Shown one piece after another: positions 25,869-33,715 of a stretch of 64,000 nucleotides of DNA. Below the pieces are notes generated by a model that was given only the letters and a program-made list of their open reading frames with translations, was not told where the DNA came from and ran no database searches. The position numbers and the translations under genes are program-made. This DNA is from Vibrio splendidus (GTDB lineage: Bacteria > Pseudomonadota > Gammaproteobacteria > Enterobacterales > Vibrionaceae). Location of the stretch: positions 1,736,001 to 1,800,000 of the forward strand of contig NZ_CP031055.1 of NCBI RefSeq assembly GCF_003345295.1. Direction: 5' to 3'. Within the stretch, counting starts at the first letter, position 1, and every line of letters begins with the position of its first letter.

Positions 25869-27305
25869 ATGAGCCATAATCTAGACCTTGAACCAACCAC
25901 GTCGAACACCAACGACATGGATCAAATATTCAACCGACAAAAAGATCACTACCGCAGTAATGTTAATCCAACGCTTGAACAGAGAAGAAAAGACCTCTCG
26001 GAATTAAAAGCGTTGCTAATGCGTTACCAAGGGCAATTGATTGATGCGGTGTCTGAAGATTATGGTCATCGCGCAAAACACGACAGCTTGATTGCTGATA
26101 TCACCCCTTCTCTTCACCAAATTAATTACAGTGATAAGAACCTTAAGAAGTGGTTGAAGCCATCACGCCGCAAAGCCGGTTTGATGCTGACGCCAGCAAA
26201 GATCACGGTTCATTATCAGCCTGTGGGCGTTGTCGGCATCATTGTTCCTTGGAACTTTCCTATAATGCTCTCTTTAGGCCCTCTCATCACTGCGTTAGCT
26301 GCGGGCAACACTGCAATGCTCAAGATGTCCGAGTTTACTCCTGCGACCAACCGAGTTTTAAAAGCCATGCTGGCCGAAGGCTTTAGTGAAGATCAAGTCG
26401 CGATAATAGAAGGTGAAGCTGACGTTTCCGCGAAGTTTAGCCAGCTCCCGTTTGATCATATTCTATTCACAGGGTCGACCTCTGTGGGTAAGCACGTCAT
26501 GAGAGCGGCAGCCGATAACTTAACGCCAGTAACTTTGGAGTTAGGCGGCAAGTCTCCAACGATTATTGCTCCCGACTTTGATGTGGCTGACGCCGTTGAA
26601 CGCATCCTGTTTGCAAAAAGCTTAAACGCTGGCCAGATTTGTGTGGCGCCCGATTACATCTTATTGCCACGAGAAAAAGTCGATGCGTTCATCACAGCTT
26701 ATAAGCAATACTGCAAAAAGCTGTATAAAGCAGGTATTGAGAGCAAATACTTAACTTCAGTGATCGATATGCGTCAATATAATCGTTTGAAGGGGATGAT
26801 TACAGATGCTCAATCTAAAGGCGCAGTTGTTCACACCGTCACCGAACAAGCTCAAGACGATGTAAACCACAGAATGACGCCGCACCTTCTCACCGAAGTG
26901 AACGACGACATGGTCGCAATGCAAGAAGAGTTGTTTGGGCCCGTTCTGCCTATCGTGCCTTATGATTCTATTGAAGAAGCGATCAGCTACATCACAGCAA
27001 GAGAACGTCCACTTGCTCTGTACCTGATGAGCCATGATAAACAGACCCAAGACCAGTTCTTATCGAATACGCATTCTGGCGGTGTTTGTATTAACGACTC
27101 GTTAGTGCATGTGGCAGCAGAAGATGCGCCGTTCGGTGGCATTGGCCCTTCAGGCATGGGACACTACCATGGCATTGAAGGCTTTAAGACCTTTAGCCAT
27201 GCCAAAACCGTTCTAAGTCGAGGCAAAATTAACTTCACCAAGTTAATGCACCCTCCTTACAACAACCCAATTAAAAAGATTCTGTTCAAAGTACTAAATA
27301 GATGA
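25869..27305 (+). CDS. Aldehyde dehydrogenase (coniferyl-aldehyde dehydrogenase-like)
   Basis: A 478-residue NAD(P)-dependent aldehyde dehydrogenase. Catalytic residues are visible: N129 in PWNFP, K152 in LKMSE, E224 in LELGGKSP, C258 in NAGQICVAPDY. The short C-terminus and the APDY sequence after the catalytic Cys are like the CalB/coniferyl-aldehyde type, so an aromatic or long-chain aldehyde is likely. It overlaps the TetR gene by 4 bp (ATGA) and follows a TetR-type palindrome, so it is probably induced by its substrate or a related toxic aldehyde. Confidence 0.88.
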   Translation: MSHNLDLEPTTSNTNDMDQIFNRQKDHYRSNVNPTLEQRRKDLSELKALLMRYQGQLIDAVSEDYGHRAKHDSLIADITPSLHQINYSDKNLKKWLKPSRRKAGLMLTPAKITVHYQPVGVVGIIVPWNFPIMLSLGPLITALAAGNTAMLKMSEFTPATNRVLKAMLAEGFSEDQVAIIEGEADVSAKFSQLPFDHILFTGSTSVGKHVMRAAADNLTPVTLELGGKSPTIIAPDFDVADAVERILFAKSLNAGQICVAPDYILLPREKVDAFITAYKQYCKKLYKAGIESKYLTSVIDMRQYNRLKGMITDAQSKGAVVHTVTEQAQDDVNHRMTPHLLTEVNDDMVAMQEELFGPVLPIVPYDSIEEAISYITARERPLALYLMSHDKQTQDQFLSNTHSGGVCINDSLVHVAAEDAPFGGIGPSGMGHYHGIEGFKTFSHAKTVLSRGKINFTKLMHPPYNNPIKKILFKVLNR

Positions 27306-27880
27306 TTACGAAAAGGCAAAAAATCCTAGATGCTGCGCTCCTGCTCTTCTCTCAACAAGGGCTAGAGGGCACATCTACCGGACAAATAGCGAAAACAGCA
27401 GGTGTAGCAAAAGCGACACTGTTTCACCACTTTGAGAATAAATCTCTATTGATTGACGAACTGTTTCGCGAGCTGAAGTTGGAGCTATTCTCTACCCTTC
27501 AACAACATACTGATATTGCTGAGCAGGATCTCTATCAAGCCTTTAAGTTCATGTGGATCACTGGGATTGAATGGGCACTAGAAAATCCGGTTGCGATGAA
27601 GTTCTTCACCAATGTTCATTTCGACCCAACAACTCAAACTCGAGAAGTGATCGTCTCGCAGATGTTCGCGTCGCTAGACGAGATCATTTTGAAAGGACAA
27701 GAGGACGGTGAATTGATGGCATTAGACATTAACCTTGTAAGGCACTTTATCCATAGCCACTTTCTGATTTGTGCAAACTGGTTGATTGAGCAAAACGAAT
27801 CTCCACCAGAGCAAACATCGAAGTACATCAATGATAGCTTTGATATGTGTTGGCGAGCCGTCGGTGGGCAAATACAATAG
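27302..27880 (+). CDS. TetR/AcrR-family transcriptional regulator
   Basis: A 192-residue repressor. The N-terminal helix-turn-helix spans residues ~24-55 (TSTGQIAKTAGVAKATLFHHF). The C-terminal part is the ligand-binding/dimer domain and is not recognisable by ligand. The gene is translationally coupled to the upstream aldehyde dehydrogenase (ATGA overlap) and likely controls the pair through 25829-25846. Confidence 0.9.
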   Translation: MITKRQKILDAALLLFSQQGLEGTSTGQIAKTAGVAKATLFHHFENKSLLIDELFRELKLELFSTLQQHTDIAEQDLYQAFKFMWITGIEWALENPVAMKFFTNVHFDPTTQTREVIVSQMFASLDEIILKGQEDGELMALDINLVRHFIHSHFLICANWLIEQNESPPEQTSKYINDSFDMCWRAVGGQIQ

Positions 27881-27932
27881 AGCTTCCGCTCTCTAGATAC
27901 TCTGCTATCAAGTCATTAAAGCATCACCACAT

Positions 27933-27963
27933 TAATGAAAGCGTCACACAGGCGCTTTCATTA
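27933..27963 (+). terminator. Hairpin after the TetR gene
   Basis: 11-bp stem TAATGAAAGCG / CGCTTTCATTA with a 9-nt loop, about 50 bp past the stop. The T tract is weak, so termination is likely but not certain. Confidence 0.6.
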
Positions 27964-28310
27964 TTTGAACATAATTTAATCACTTTAGCATATTGACTCA
28001 GAGCATGTTCTTTCAGTAACATCTCACCATCATTTCAAAAGAGAATAACGCCATAATGAAGTACTAACATCCTGACATCCGATTTATTTTTATAAAAATC
28101 ATTTGGACACTCGGGGTTAGTGGGCGTTACTTCGTCATCTATTTCTTGAAAAATCAAGCTATTGAAGAGCAGTCAATTTAAGACCAACCTCTTTAAGATC
28201 AGCACCTTGAATAAAGAAAGCATTTCAGCAAGATAATCTCTATCTTTTGCTGTCATCCTACTTAAGTAACGTCTTGGGCGATCTAGACATAGAATCCCAC
28301 GTAGGAATCT
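27964..28310. other. Intergenic region upstream of the ABC-F leader
   Basis: About 350 bp without a gene; presumably holds the ABC-F promoter. No clear operator was found. Confidence 0.4.
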
Positions 28311-28352
28311 ATGCAGAAAAGCGCCTCACCCCTTTTACTCGTTTACACGTAA
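28311..28352 (+). CDS. Candidate 13-codon leader peptide of the ABC-F gene
   Basis: An ATG with TAGGA five bases upstream opens a frame MQKSASPLLLVYT that stops at TAA 28350-28352. That stop touches the AAGGAGG ribosome-binding site of the ABC-F gene, whose ATG is 14 bp further on. A ribosome ending or stalling on the leader would cover or expose this site, an arrangement known for ribosome-mediated attenuation of antibiotic-resistance ABC-F genes. No homologue was checked, so it may be chance. Confidence 0.4.
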   Translation: MQKSASPLLLVYT

Positions 28353-28366
28353 AAGGAGGTATTTTT

Positions 28367-29941
28367 ATGCCTACTATATTAGTCAATAATCTCTCATTCC
28401 AACTCGATACTGGTGAGTGGTTATTCAAAGACATCACCTTTAGTTTGAGCAGTCGCCTGACAGGCTTAGTCGGAAGAAATGGCGCTGGAAAGTCATTACT
28501 ACTTTCGTTACTGGTCGGGAAAACACAACCCACATCAGGCAGTGTTTCGCGCCAAGGTTCGATCGGCTTTTACTCTCAGTTACCTTCAAAGCTATTAGAT
28601 AGCACAACCAGCATTGCTGACTTCTTGGGGATCACCGAAAAGTTAGACGCATTACACGCCATAGAACAAGGCAGTTGCGAACTTCAGCACTTCAATATCG
28701 TTGGGGAGGATTGGGATTTACAAGCGAACACCAAGCAACTTTTAGCCACATTGAAAATAACCAGTGGGTTGACCACACCGTGCCATGCATTGAGCGGTGG
28801 ACAACTCGCCCTTTTACAGCTTCATCGGTTATTCGTATCAAACCACGACATACTGATTCTCGACGAACCTTCAAACCATTTGGATAGCGATGGACGCAAT
28901 TGGTTACTAGAGCAGTGCCAGTTATTTGAAGGTAAAGTGCTTGTCGTCAGTCACGATCGAAGCTTACTGAGACACATGGAAGGGATCTATCACCTCAATA
29001 GTTTGGGCATGCGCTTCTACAAAGGGAATTACGATGATTACTTCACGCAAATGTCGAGTCAAAGTGAAGCTCTGGACAAGCAGATAACGCATCATCAATC
29101 GGAGAAGAAACGACTCGAGCGCCAAGCTCAGATTAACAAGGAAAAAGCTCAGCAACGTGAGTCTCAAGGTAACCGACTTCGAAAATCGGGTAGCCAACCT
29201 AAGATATTATTGGATGCTATGAAAGATAAAGCAGGTCAAAGCCAAGCCGCGTCTGCGACAAGCCAAAGGAACCTCATTGACCAAAACCAACATAAACTTC
29301 AGTCGCTTAAAGAACTGAAGGAACGGCTGAAACCACAAGCTTTGTATCTACAGCAAAGTAATAGCAGTAAAAAGAGCTCTTTGTTAACCGTTGAGAACTG
29401 CCGCCTTGTTTACGGCTCTGGTGCGCCCATCAGTTTTTCTTTATCACAAGGGGAACGGTGTTATCTAACCGGTGCTAATGGGTGCGGAAAATCGACACTG
29501 TTAAAAGCCATTCACGGCCAACACTCGAACTATATCGGATCCATTAAGCGCTTAGGGGCGACCGTATACTTGGATCAACACTTTGGCCTGTTAGACACCA
29601 ACGACACCATGTTCGATAGTTTGATGACACACAGCTTTGGGTTAACAGAAAGTGACGCACGAACCTTGCTCGCTGGAATTGGGTTAAGGCGAGACTCCGT
29701 ATACCGAAAAGTGGCACATTTAAGTGGTGGTGAAAAAATGAAACTGGCGATGTTGATCGTTAGCCATAAGCAAGACACACCACTTCTATTACTTGATGAA
29801 CCGGACAACCACCTAGACATCGACTCAAAGCAAATATTGGCGTCCGCTTTACGTGAATACCAAGGCGCATTTATCTTGGTGAGTCATGATGCTGATTTTG
29901 TTGAGGAGGTCGGCGTCAGCCAAAACCATATACGACTTTAA
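28367..29941 (+). CDS. ABC-F family ATPase (ribosome-associated, possible antibiotic resistance)
   Basis: A 524-residue protein with two ABC ATPase domains on one chain and no membrane segments. The start at 28367 (MPTILVNNLSF) is fixed by AAGGAGG 7 bp upstream. Domain 1: Walker A GRNGAGKS (36-43), signature LSGGQ, Walker B LILDEPSNHLD. Domain 2: GANGCGKST, LSGGEKMKLAML, LLLLDEPDNHLD. The charged linker between them (KKRLERQAQINKEKAQQRES) is the part that enters the ribosomal exit site in this family. ABC-F proteins act on translation; some expel antibiotics. The 524-aa size is shorter than Uup or EttA, and the leader ORF upstream favours a resistance type, but this is inference. Confidence 0.85.
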   Translation: MPTILVNNLSFQLDTGEWLFKDITFSLSSRLTGLVGRNGAGKSLLLSLLVGKTQPTSGSVSRQGSIGFYSQLPSKLLDSTTSIADFLGITEKLDALHAIEQGSCELQHFNIVGEDWDLQANTKQLLATLKITSGLTTPCHALSGGQLALLQLHRLFVSNHDILILDEPSNHLDSDGRNWLLEQCQLFEGKVLVVSHDRSLLRHMEGIYHLNSLGMRFYKGNYDDYFTQMSSQSEALDKQITHHQSEKKRLERQAQINKEKAQQRESQGNRLRKSGSQPKILLDAMKDKAGQSQAASATSQRNLIDQNQHKLQSLKELKERLKPQALYLQQSNSSKKSSLLTVENCRLVYGSGAPISFSLSQGERCYLTGANGCGKSTLLKAIHGQHSNYIGSIKRLGATVYLDQHFGLLDTNDTMFDSLMTHSFGLTESDARTLLAGIGLRRDSVYRKVAHLSGGEKMKLAMLIVSHKQDTPLLLLDEPDNHLDIDSKQILASALREYQGAFILVSHDADFVEEVGVSQNHIRL

Positions 29942-29973
29942 CCTTCGTAGATTCGTTCACTTAGATTAGTTAA

Positions 29974-29996
29974 GCGAGCATCGTTCCGGTGCTCGC
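29974..29996 (+). terminator. Rho-independent terminator of the ABC-F gene
   Basis: GCGAGCA / TGCTCGC stem with 9-nt loop followed by CTTTCTT, 30 bp after the stop codon. Confidence 0.7.
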
Positions 29997-30055
29997 CTTT
30001 CTTGATTGAGACAAGTAAACTACGCGCCTCGAACATCTATTCATAAGGCTAAGGT

Positions 30056-31294
30056 TTGCATACTCTAGAACAATTAAAATCAGGGCAACTCAAAGGTATT
30101 AAGCGCTTAAAACTGTCAGAAGGTCTCACCGAATTTCCATTAGAGATCTTAGAACTCGCTGATTCTCTTGAGATTCTAGACCTATCAGGTAATCAACTGT
30201 CAGATTTACCTGAAGAGTTATCGCAACTGACCAACCTGCGTATTATCTTCGCGTCAAATAACCTGTTTACGCACCTTCCTGATGTTCTCGGTACCCTTCC
30301 TAAGCTTGAAATGGTTGGCTTCAAAACCAACCAAATCAAAAGCGTTAGCGAGCAATCTTTGCCAGCTCAGTTACGTTGGTTAATCCTGACAGACAATGCG
30401 ATCGAGGTTCTCCCTCACTCTTTAGGTGAAAGACCACGCCTGCAAAAACTCGCATTAGCGGGTAACAAGATTCACGTTTTACCAGAAAGCATGGAAAACC
30501 TATCAAGCCTTGAGCTAGTTCGCCTATCTGCAAACCAACTGACTGAATTCCCAGAGTTCCTTATCAAGCTACCAAAACTGGCTTGGTTAGCCTTTGCGGG
30601 TAACCCGTTTTGTAAACATCCGAGCAGCTTAGATAGCGTGCCTGCCGTAAGCTCGCAATGCTACTCACTCAATCAAGTGCTGGGCCAAGGTGCGTCTGGT
30701 GTGATTTCTCATGCTAACTGGTTAAATGGTGACTTTGATTTCCCACAAGAAGTGGCGGTTAAAGTATTCAAAGGCGAAGTAACAAGCGACGGTTACCCAC
30801 ACGATGAACTCGAAGCGTGCCTTCAAGCTGGTCATCATAGCAATCTAGTGAAGTCTATCGCTCAAGTTGATGAAGAGAACTACCTAGCATTGGTGATGGA
30901 GCTTATCCCAAGCAGCTATTACAACCTAGGTTTGCCGCCTACTCTTGAAAGCTGTACTCGCGATACGTTCAACGAAGGCTTTGAGCTTTCAATTGCTCAG
31001 ATCAATAGCATTACCGAGCAGATGATTGATGTGTTTGAACACCTTCATGCCAATAAAGTTTGTCATGGTGATCTATACGCACACAACACTTTAGTTAACG
31101 AGCAAGGTCAGATGATCTTTGGTGACTTCGGAGCGGCAACTATCTACGGCTACCTAACTGAAGAGCAGCAACAAGGTATTCGTCGAATTGAAGCACGTGC
31201 ATTGAAGTACTTTATTGAAGACCTACTGACGGTTTGTGCAAAGCAAGATCAAGACAGCGAGCTTTATACTCGATTGGCGAACTTCAAAGCTTAA
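30056..31294 (+). CDS. Leucine-rich-repeat protein fused to a protein kinase-like domain
   Basis: A 412-residue two-part protein. Residues ~15-190 form about seven leucine-rich repeats (LEILDLSGNQLSDLPEEL and so on), a protein-binding surface. Residues ~203-400 form a Ser/Thr-kinase-like domain: glycine loop LGQGASG (209-215), Lys in VAVKVFK (236), catalytic loop CHGDLYAHN (336-344) and DFG (357-359). All core catalytic residues are present, so activity is plausible. The start is TTG with AAGG 8 bp upstream; the next in-frame ATG is far inside the repeats. No signal peptide, so it is cytoplasmic. Substrate and role are unknown. Confidence 0.85.
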   Translation: MHTLEQLKSGQLKGIKRLKLSEGLTEFPLEILELADSLEILDLSGNQLSDLPEELSQLTNLRIIFASNNLFTHLPDVLGTLPKLEMVGFKTNQIKSVSEQSLPAQLRWLILTDNAIEVLPHSLGERPRLQKLALAGNKIHVLPESMENLSSLELVRLSANQLTEFPEFLIKLPKLAWLAFAGNPFCKHPSSLDSVPAVSSQCYSLNQVLGQGASGVISHANWLNGDFDFPQEVAVKVFKGEVTSDGYPHDELEACLQAGHHSNLVKSIAQVDEENYLALVMELIPSSYYNLGLPPTLESCTRDTFNEGFELSIAQINSITEQMIDVFEHLHANKVCHGDLYAHNTLVNEQGQMIFGDFGAATIYGYLTEEQQQGIRRIEARALKYFIEDLLTVCAKQDQDSELYTRLANFKA

Positions 31295-31351
31295 TGGCTT
31301 AATAGCTTAATAGCGCGTTGATTGGAAGTAATCGGTCGAATTGAAAACAAC

Positions 31352-31375
31352 AAAGCCAACATCACTGTTGGCTTT
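31352..31375 (+). terminator. Rho-independent terminator of the LRR-kinase gene
   Basis: Perfect stem AAAGCCAACA / TGTTGGCTTT with TCAC loop and T tract. Confidence 0.9.
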
Positions 31376-31430
31376 TTTATTCTTGGAACATCACTAATTC
31401 TAATGAGCAAGCAAGGTCGACTAAAAAGGA

Positions 31431-31880
31431 TTAACGCTCAGCCTGCACCAATTTCAGATACGAATGCAGCTCACCATTTTTATATTCCACCGCAGAGTGA
31501 ATATTAAGGTCAGCACGAGCCACAACAGCAAACTGGTATCGGTTTTCACCCTTCAGAATCTCGACATGTAACAAACCGTCTTTTAACTGCCACTGCCCTG
31601 TTGTTTCAAATCGATCGAACAAACGGTATTCAGTTAGAGAACCGTCAGCATTAAAGTGCACTTCAGTGATATAGCCGCTGGGGCAACTCTTCACCCACAC
31701 TCGACTCTCGATATCACTGACAGTAAAGTCACGCTTTGTATCACGCCACGCTAGAAAGCCTTCACTGTCATGAAGATCAATGTCGAGATCAATTCGAGAA
31801 ATCAACGGCAGCTCAGTTTGCTCACGACAATAAAGTTGAAGCAAAATTTGCTGAACTGTTCCGTTCAGTAATTCACTCAT
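31431..31880 (-). CDS. Conserved hypothetical protein
   Basis: A 149-residue soluble protein of unrecognised family. AAGGGAAG lies at a good distance before the ATG, supporting the start. It has no signal peptide or membrane segment; the composition (alternating hydrophobic and charged residues, FNADGSLTEYRLFDRFETTGQW) suggests a beta-rich fold. It lies convergent to the LRR-kinase gene and ahead of yqfB on the same strand. No function is proposed. Confidence 0.65.
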   Translation of the reverse strand: MSELLNGTVQQILLQLYCREQTELPLISRIDLDIDLHDSEGFLAWRDTKRDFTVSDIESRVWVKSCPSGYITEVHFNADGSLTEYRLFDRFETTGQWQLKDGLLHVEILKGENRYQFAVVARADLNIHSAVEYKNGELHSYLKLVQAER

Positions 31881-31949
31881 TATGACTTCCCTTTCTTATT
31901 GCTCAGCAGTTAAACACTGTAGTGATCAACAAATTTCATTTAAAGCGGG

Positions 31950-32264
31950 TTACACAAGCTCGTAAGAAACCACATACAGCTGAGAGATACCCGGATAGAT
32001 ATCTTGAATCACGTCTTTGAGTACTTGCAGCGTCATGTTCTCTTGCTGAGCATGGAATTCACCTAAGTCATCAAACAGGATTGGTTCAACACTGATGATC
32101 TTAAGGTTACAGAACACACGGCCTTGCTCTAGCGTCGATACTTCCACAACGCTACCTGGCTGGTAGTCGCGTTCAGATTCATCGCGAATAGTAATGGTCT
32201 TTTTGCCAGAAAGGATGTCAGTTTCAAAACGTTCGAAGAACGTCATAGTGGTTGGTGCGGTCAT
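31950..32264 (-). CDS. yqfB: N4-acetylcytidine amidohydrolase (ASCH domain, YqfB)
   Basis: A 104-residue single ASCH domain, almost the length of E. coli YqfB (103). The stretch KKTITIRDESE and HAQQENMTL match YqfB, whose catalytic K21, T24 and E74 fall here at K22, T25 and E75. The family hydrolyses N4-acetylcytidine to cytidine and acetate. It is a stand-alone gene on the minus strand between a hypothetical gene and rplT. Confidence 0.85.
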   Translation of the reverse strand: MTAPTTMTFFERFETDILSGKKTITIRDESERDYQPGSVVEVSTLEQGRVFCNLKIISVEPILFDDLGEFHAQQENMTLQVLKDVIQDIYPGISQLYVVSYELV

Positions 32265-32339
32265 TTATCTCGGTCGCTTAACATTAGAGGTTATATAGAT
32301 GTTTATATACCAGAATGCCTGTTCAAGCGAATAAAAATT

Positions 32340-32384
<45 letters not shown>

Positions 32385-32416
32385 GAATATGGCAAAGACA
32401 AATTACAGGCAATAAA

Positions 32417-32440
32417 AAAGGAGAACCGAAGTTCTCCTTT
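32417..32440 (-). terminator. Rho-independent terminator of the thrS-infC-rpmI-rplT operon
   Basis: Perfect stem AAAGGAGAAC / GTTCTCCTTT with a CGAA loop, 26 bp after the rplT stop; the A run before it is the T tract of the minus-strand RNA. Confidence 0.92.
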
Positions 32441-32466
32441 TCTTAAACCTTTAAGCTAACTCTAAA

Positions 32467-32820
32467 TTATAGAGATGCTTTCGCTTTTTCAACTAGAACA
32501 GCAAATGCTGCTTTGTCGAATACTGCGATGTCAGCAAGAATCTTACGGTCGATCTCGATAGATGCTTTCTTAAGGCCATTGATGAAACGGCTGTAAGATA
32601 GACCATTTTGACGAGATGCCGCATTGATACGTGCAATCCAAAGTTGACGGAATTGACGTTTCTTGTTGCGACGGTCACGGTAAGCGTATTGACCAGCTTT
32701 GGTAACTGCTTGGAAAGCTACGCGGTAAACACGTGAACGTGCTCCGTAGTAACCTTTAGCTTGTTTTAGAACTTTCTTATGACGTGCACGAGCTTGTACA
32801 CCACGTTTTACGCGAGGCAT
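32467..32820 (-). CDS. rplT: 50S ribosomal protein L20
   Basis: 117 residues, the standard L20 length, opening with MPRVKRGVQARARHKKVLK. L20 binds 23S rRNA early in 50S assembly and in E. coli represses translation of rpmI-rplT. It is last in the operon, 42 bp after rpmI. Confidence 0.98.
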   Translation of the reverse strand: MPRVKRGVQARARHKKVLKQAKGYYGARSRVYRVAFQAVTKAGQYAYRDRRNKKRQFRQLWIARINAASRQNGLSYSRFINGLKKASIEIDRKILADIAVFDKAAFAVLVEKAKASL

Positions 32821-32862
32821 TATGCTTCTCCTAAACTAAACGAATTTATAAACTAAAAAGAA

Positions 32863-33057
32863 TTAAGCGTATGGCATCATACGTAGAACTGCAGCCACTT
32901 CACATTTTGGAAGGATTGAGTTCGGACGAAGCTGACGCTTGTTCTTAGTAGTACGCTTAGTCAGGATGTGACGTTTACCAGCGTGCTTAAACTTAATACC
33001 ACCAGCAGTTTTCTGGAAACGCTTAGCAGCACCTTTGTTGGTTTTCATCTTAGGCAT
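32863..33057 (-). CDS. rpmI: 50S ribosomal protein L35
   Basis: 64 residues, standard L35 (MPKMKTNKGAAKRFQKTAGG). A 104-bp gap separates it from infC; in E. coli the equivalent region takes part in L20 autoregulation. Confidence 0.98.
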   Translation of the reverse strand: MPKMKTNKGAAKRFQKTAGGIKFKHAGKRHILTKRTTKNKRQLRPNSILPKCEVAAVLRMMPYA

Positions 33058-33161
33058 GATGAATAACTCCGCATTGTTGAGTTGTTAATAACATAGTAAT
33101 TAGGGCGAATAAAACCCTACAGCCTATGGCTGCAAGGTTTAATTACTTGTAAAGCCGTTAA

Positions 33162-33713
33162 TTACTTCTTTTTAGGGGCCAACACCATGATCATCTGGCG
33201 ACCTTCAATTCTCGTTGGGAAAGATTCGACAACTGCAAATTCTTCAGTATCGATTTTCAAACGATTAAGAACGTCAACACCGATTTCTTGGTGAGCCATT
33301 TCGCGGCCACGGAAGCGAATTGTTACCTTCACTTTGTTGCCGTCTTCAAGGAAACCAGTCAGGTTGCGTAGTTTTACCTGATAGTCTCCAATATCAGTTC
33401 CAGGTCGGAATTTAATTTCCTTGATCTGAACCTGCTTTTGCTTTTTCTTCTGCTCTTTCGCAGCTTTGCTCTTCTCGAAGAGGAACTTACCGTAGTCCAT
33501 CACACGACAAACTGGCGGCTCGGCGTTAGGGCTGATCTCTACGAGATCCATACCAGCTTCATTTGCAGCTTCCATCGCTTCAGCGATTGTTACTACACCA
33601 ACAGCTTCGCCGTCTGCGCCAGTTAGACGCACTTCACGAACGCCACGAATGTCACCGTTTAAACGGTGCTGGTTTTGTTTGGCCGGTTGTTGGCCACGTC
33701 TTCCGCCTTTAAT
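33162..33713 (-). CDS. infC: Translation initiation factor IF-3 (ATT start codon)
   Basis: 183 residues when started at the ATT at 33713, giving IKGGRRGQQPAKQNQHRLNG (read with initiator Met). GGAGG lies 8 bp upstream, inside the last codons of thrS. The ATT start is the known autoregulatory device of infC: IF3 itself rejects non-canonical start codons. An ATG-only call would lose 27 N-terminal residues. The body (VDLVEISPNAEPPVCRVMDYGKF in part, FRGREMAHQ) is typical IF3. IF3 prevents 30S-50S joining and proofreads the start codon. Confidence 0.97.
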   Translation of the reverse strand: MKGGRRGQQPAKQNQHRLNGDIRGVREVRLTGADGEAVGVVTIAEAMEAANEAGMDLVEISPNAEPPVCRVMDYGKFLFEKSKAAKEQKKKQKQVQIKEIKFRPGTDIGDYQVKLRNLTGFLEDGNKVKVTIRFRGREMAHQEIGVDVLNRLKIDTEEFAVVESFPTRIEGRQMIMVLAPKKK

Positions 33714-33715
33714 AG

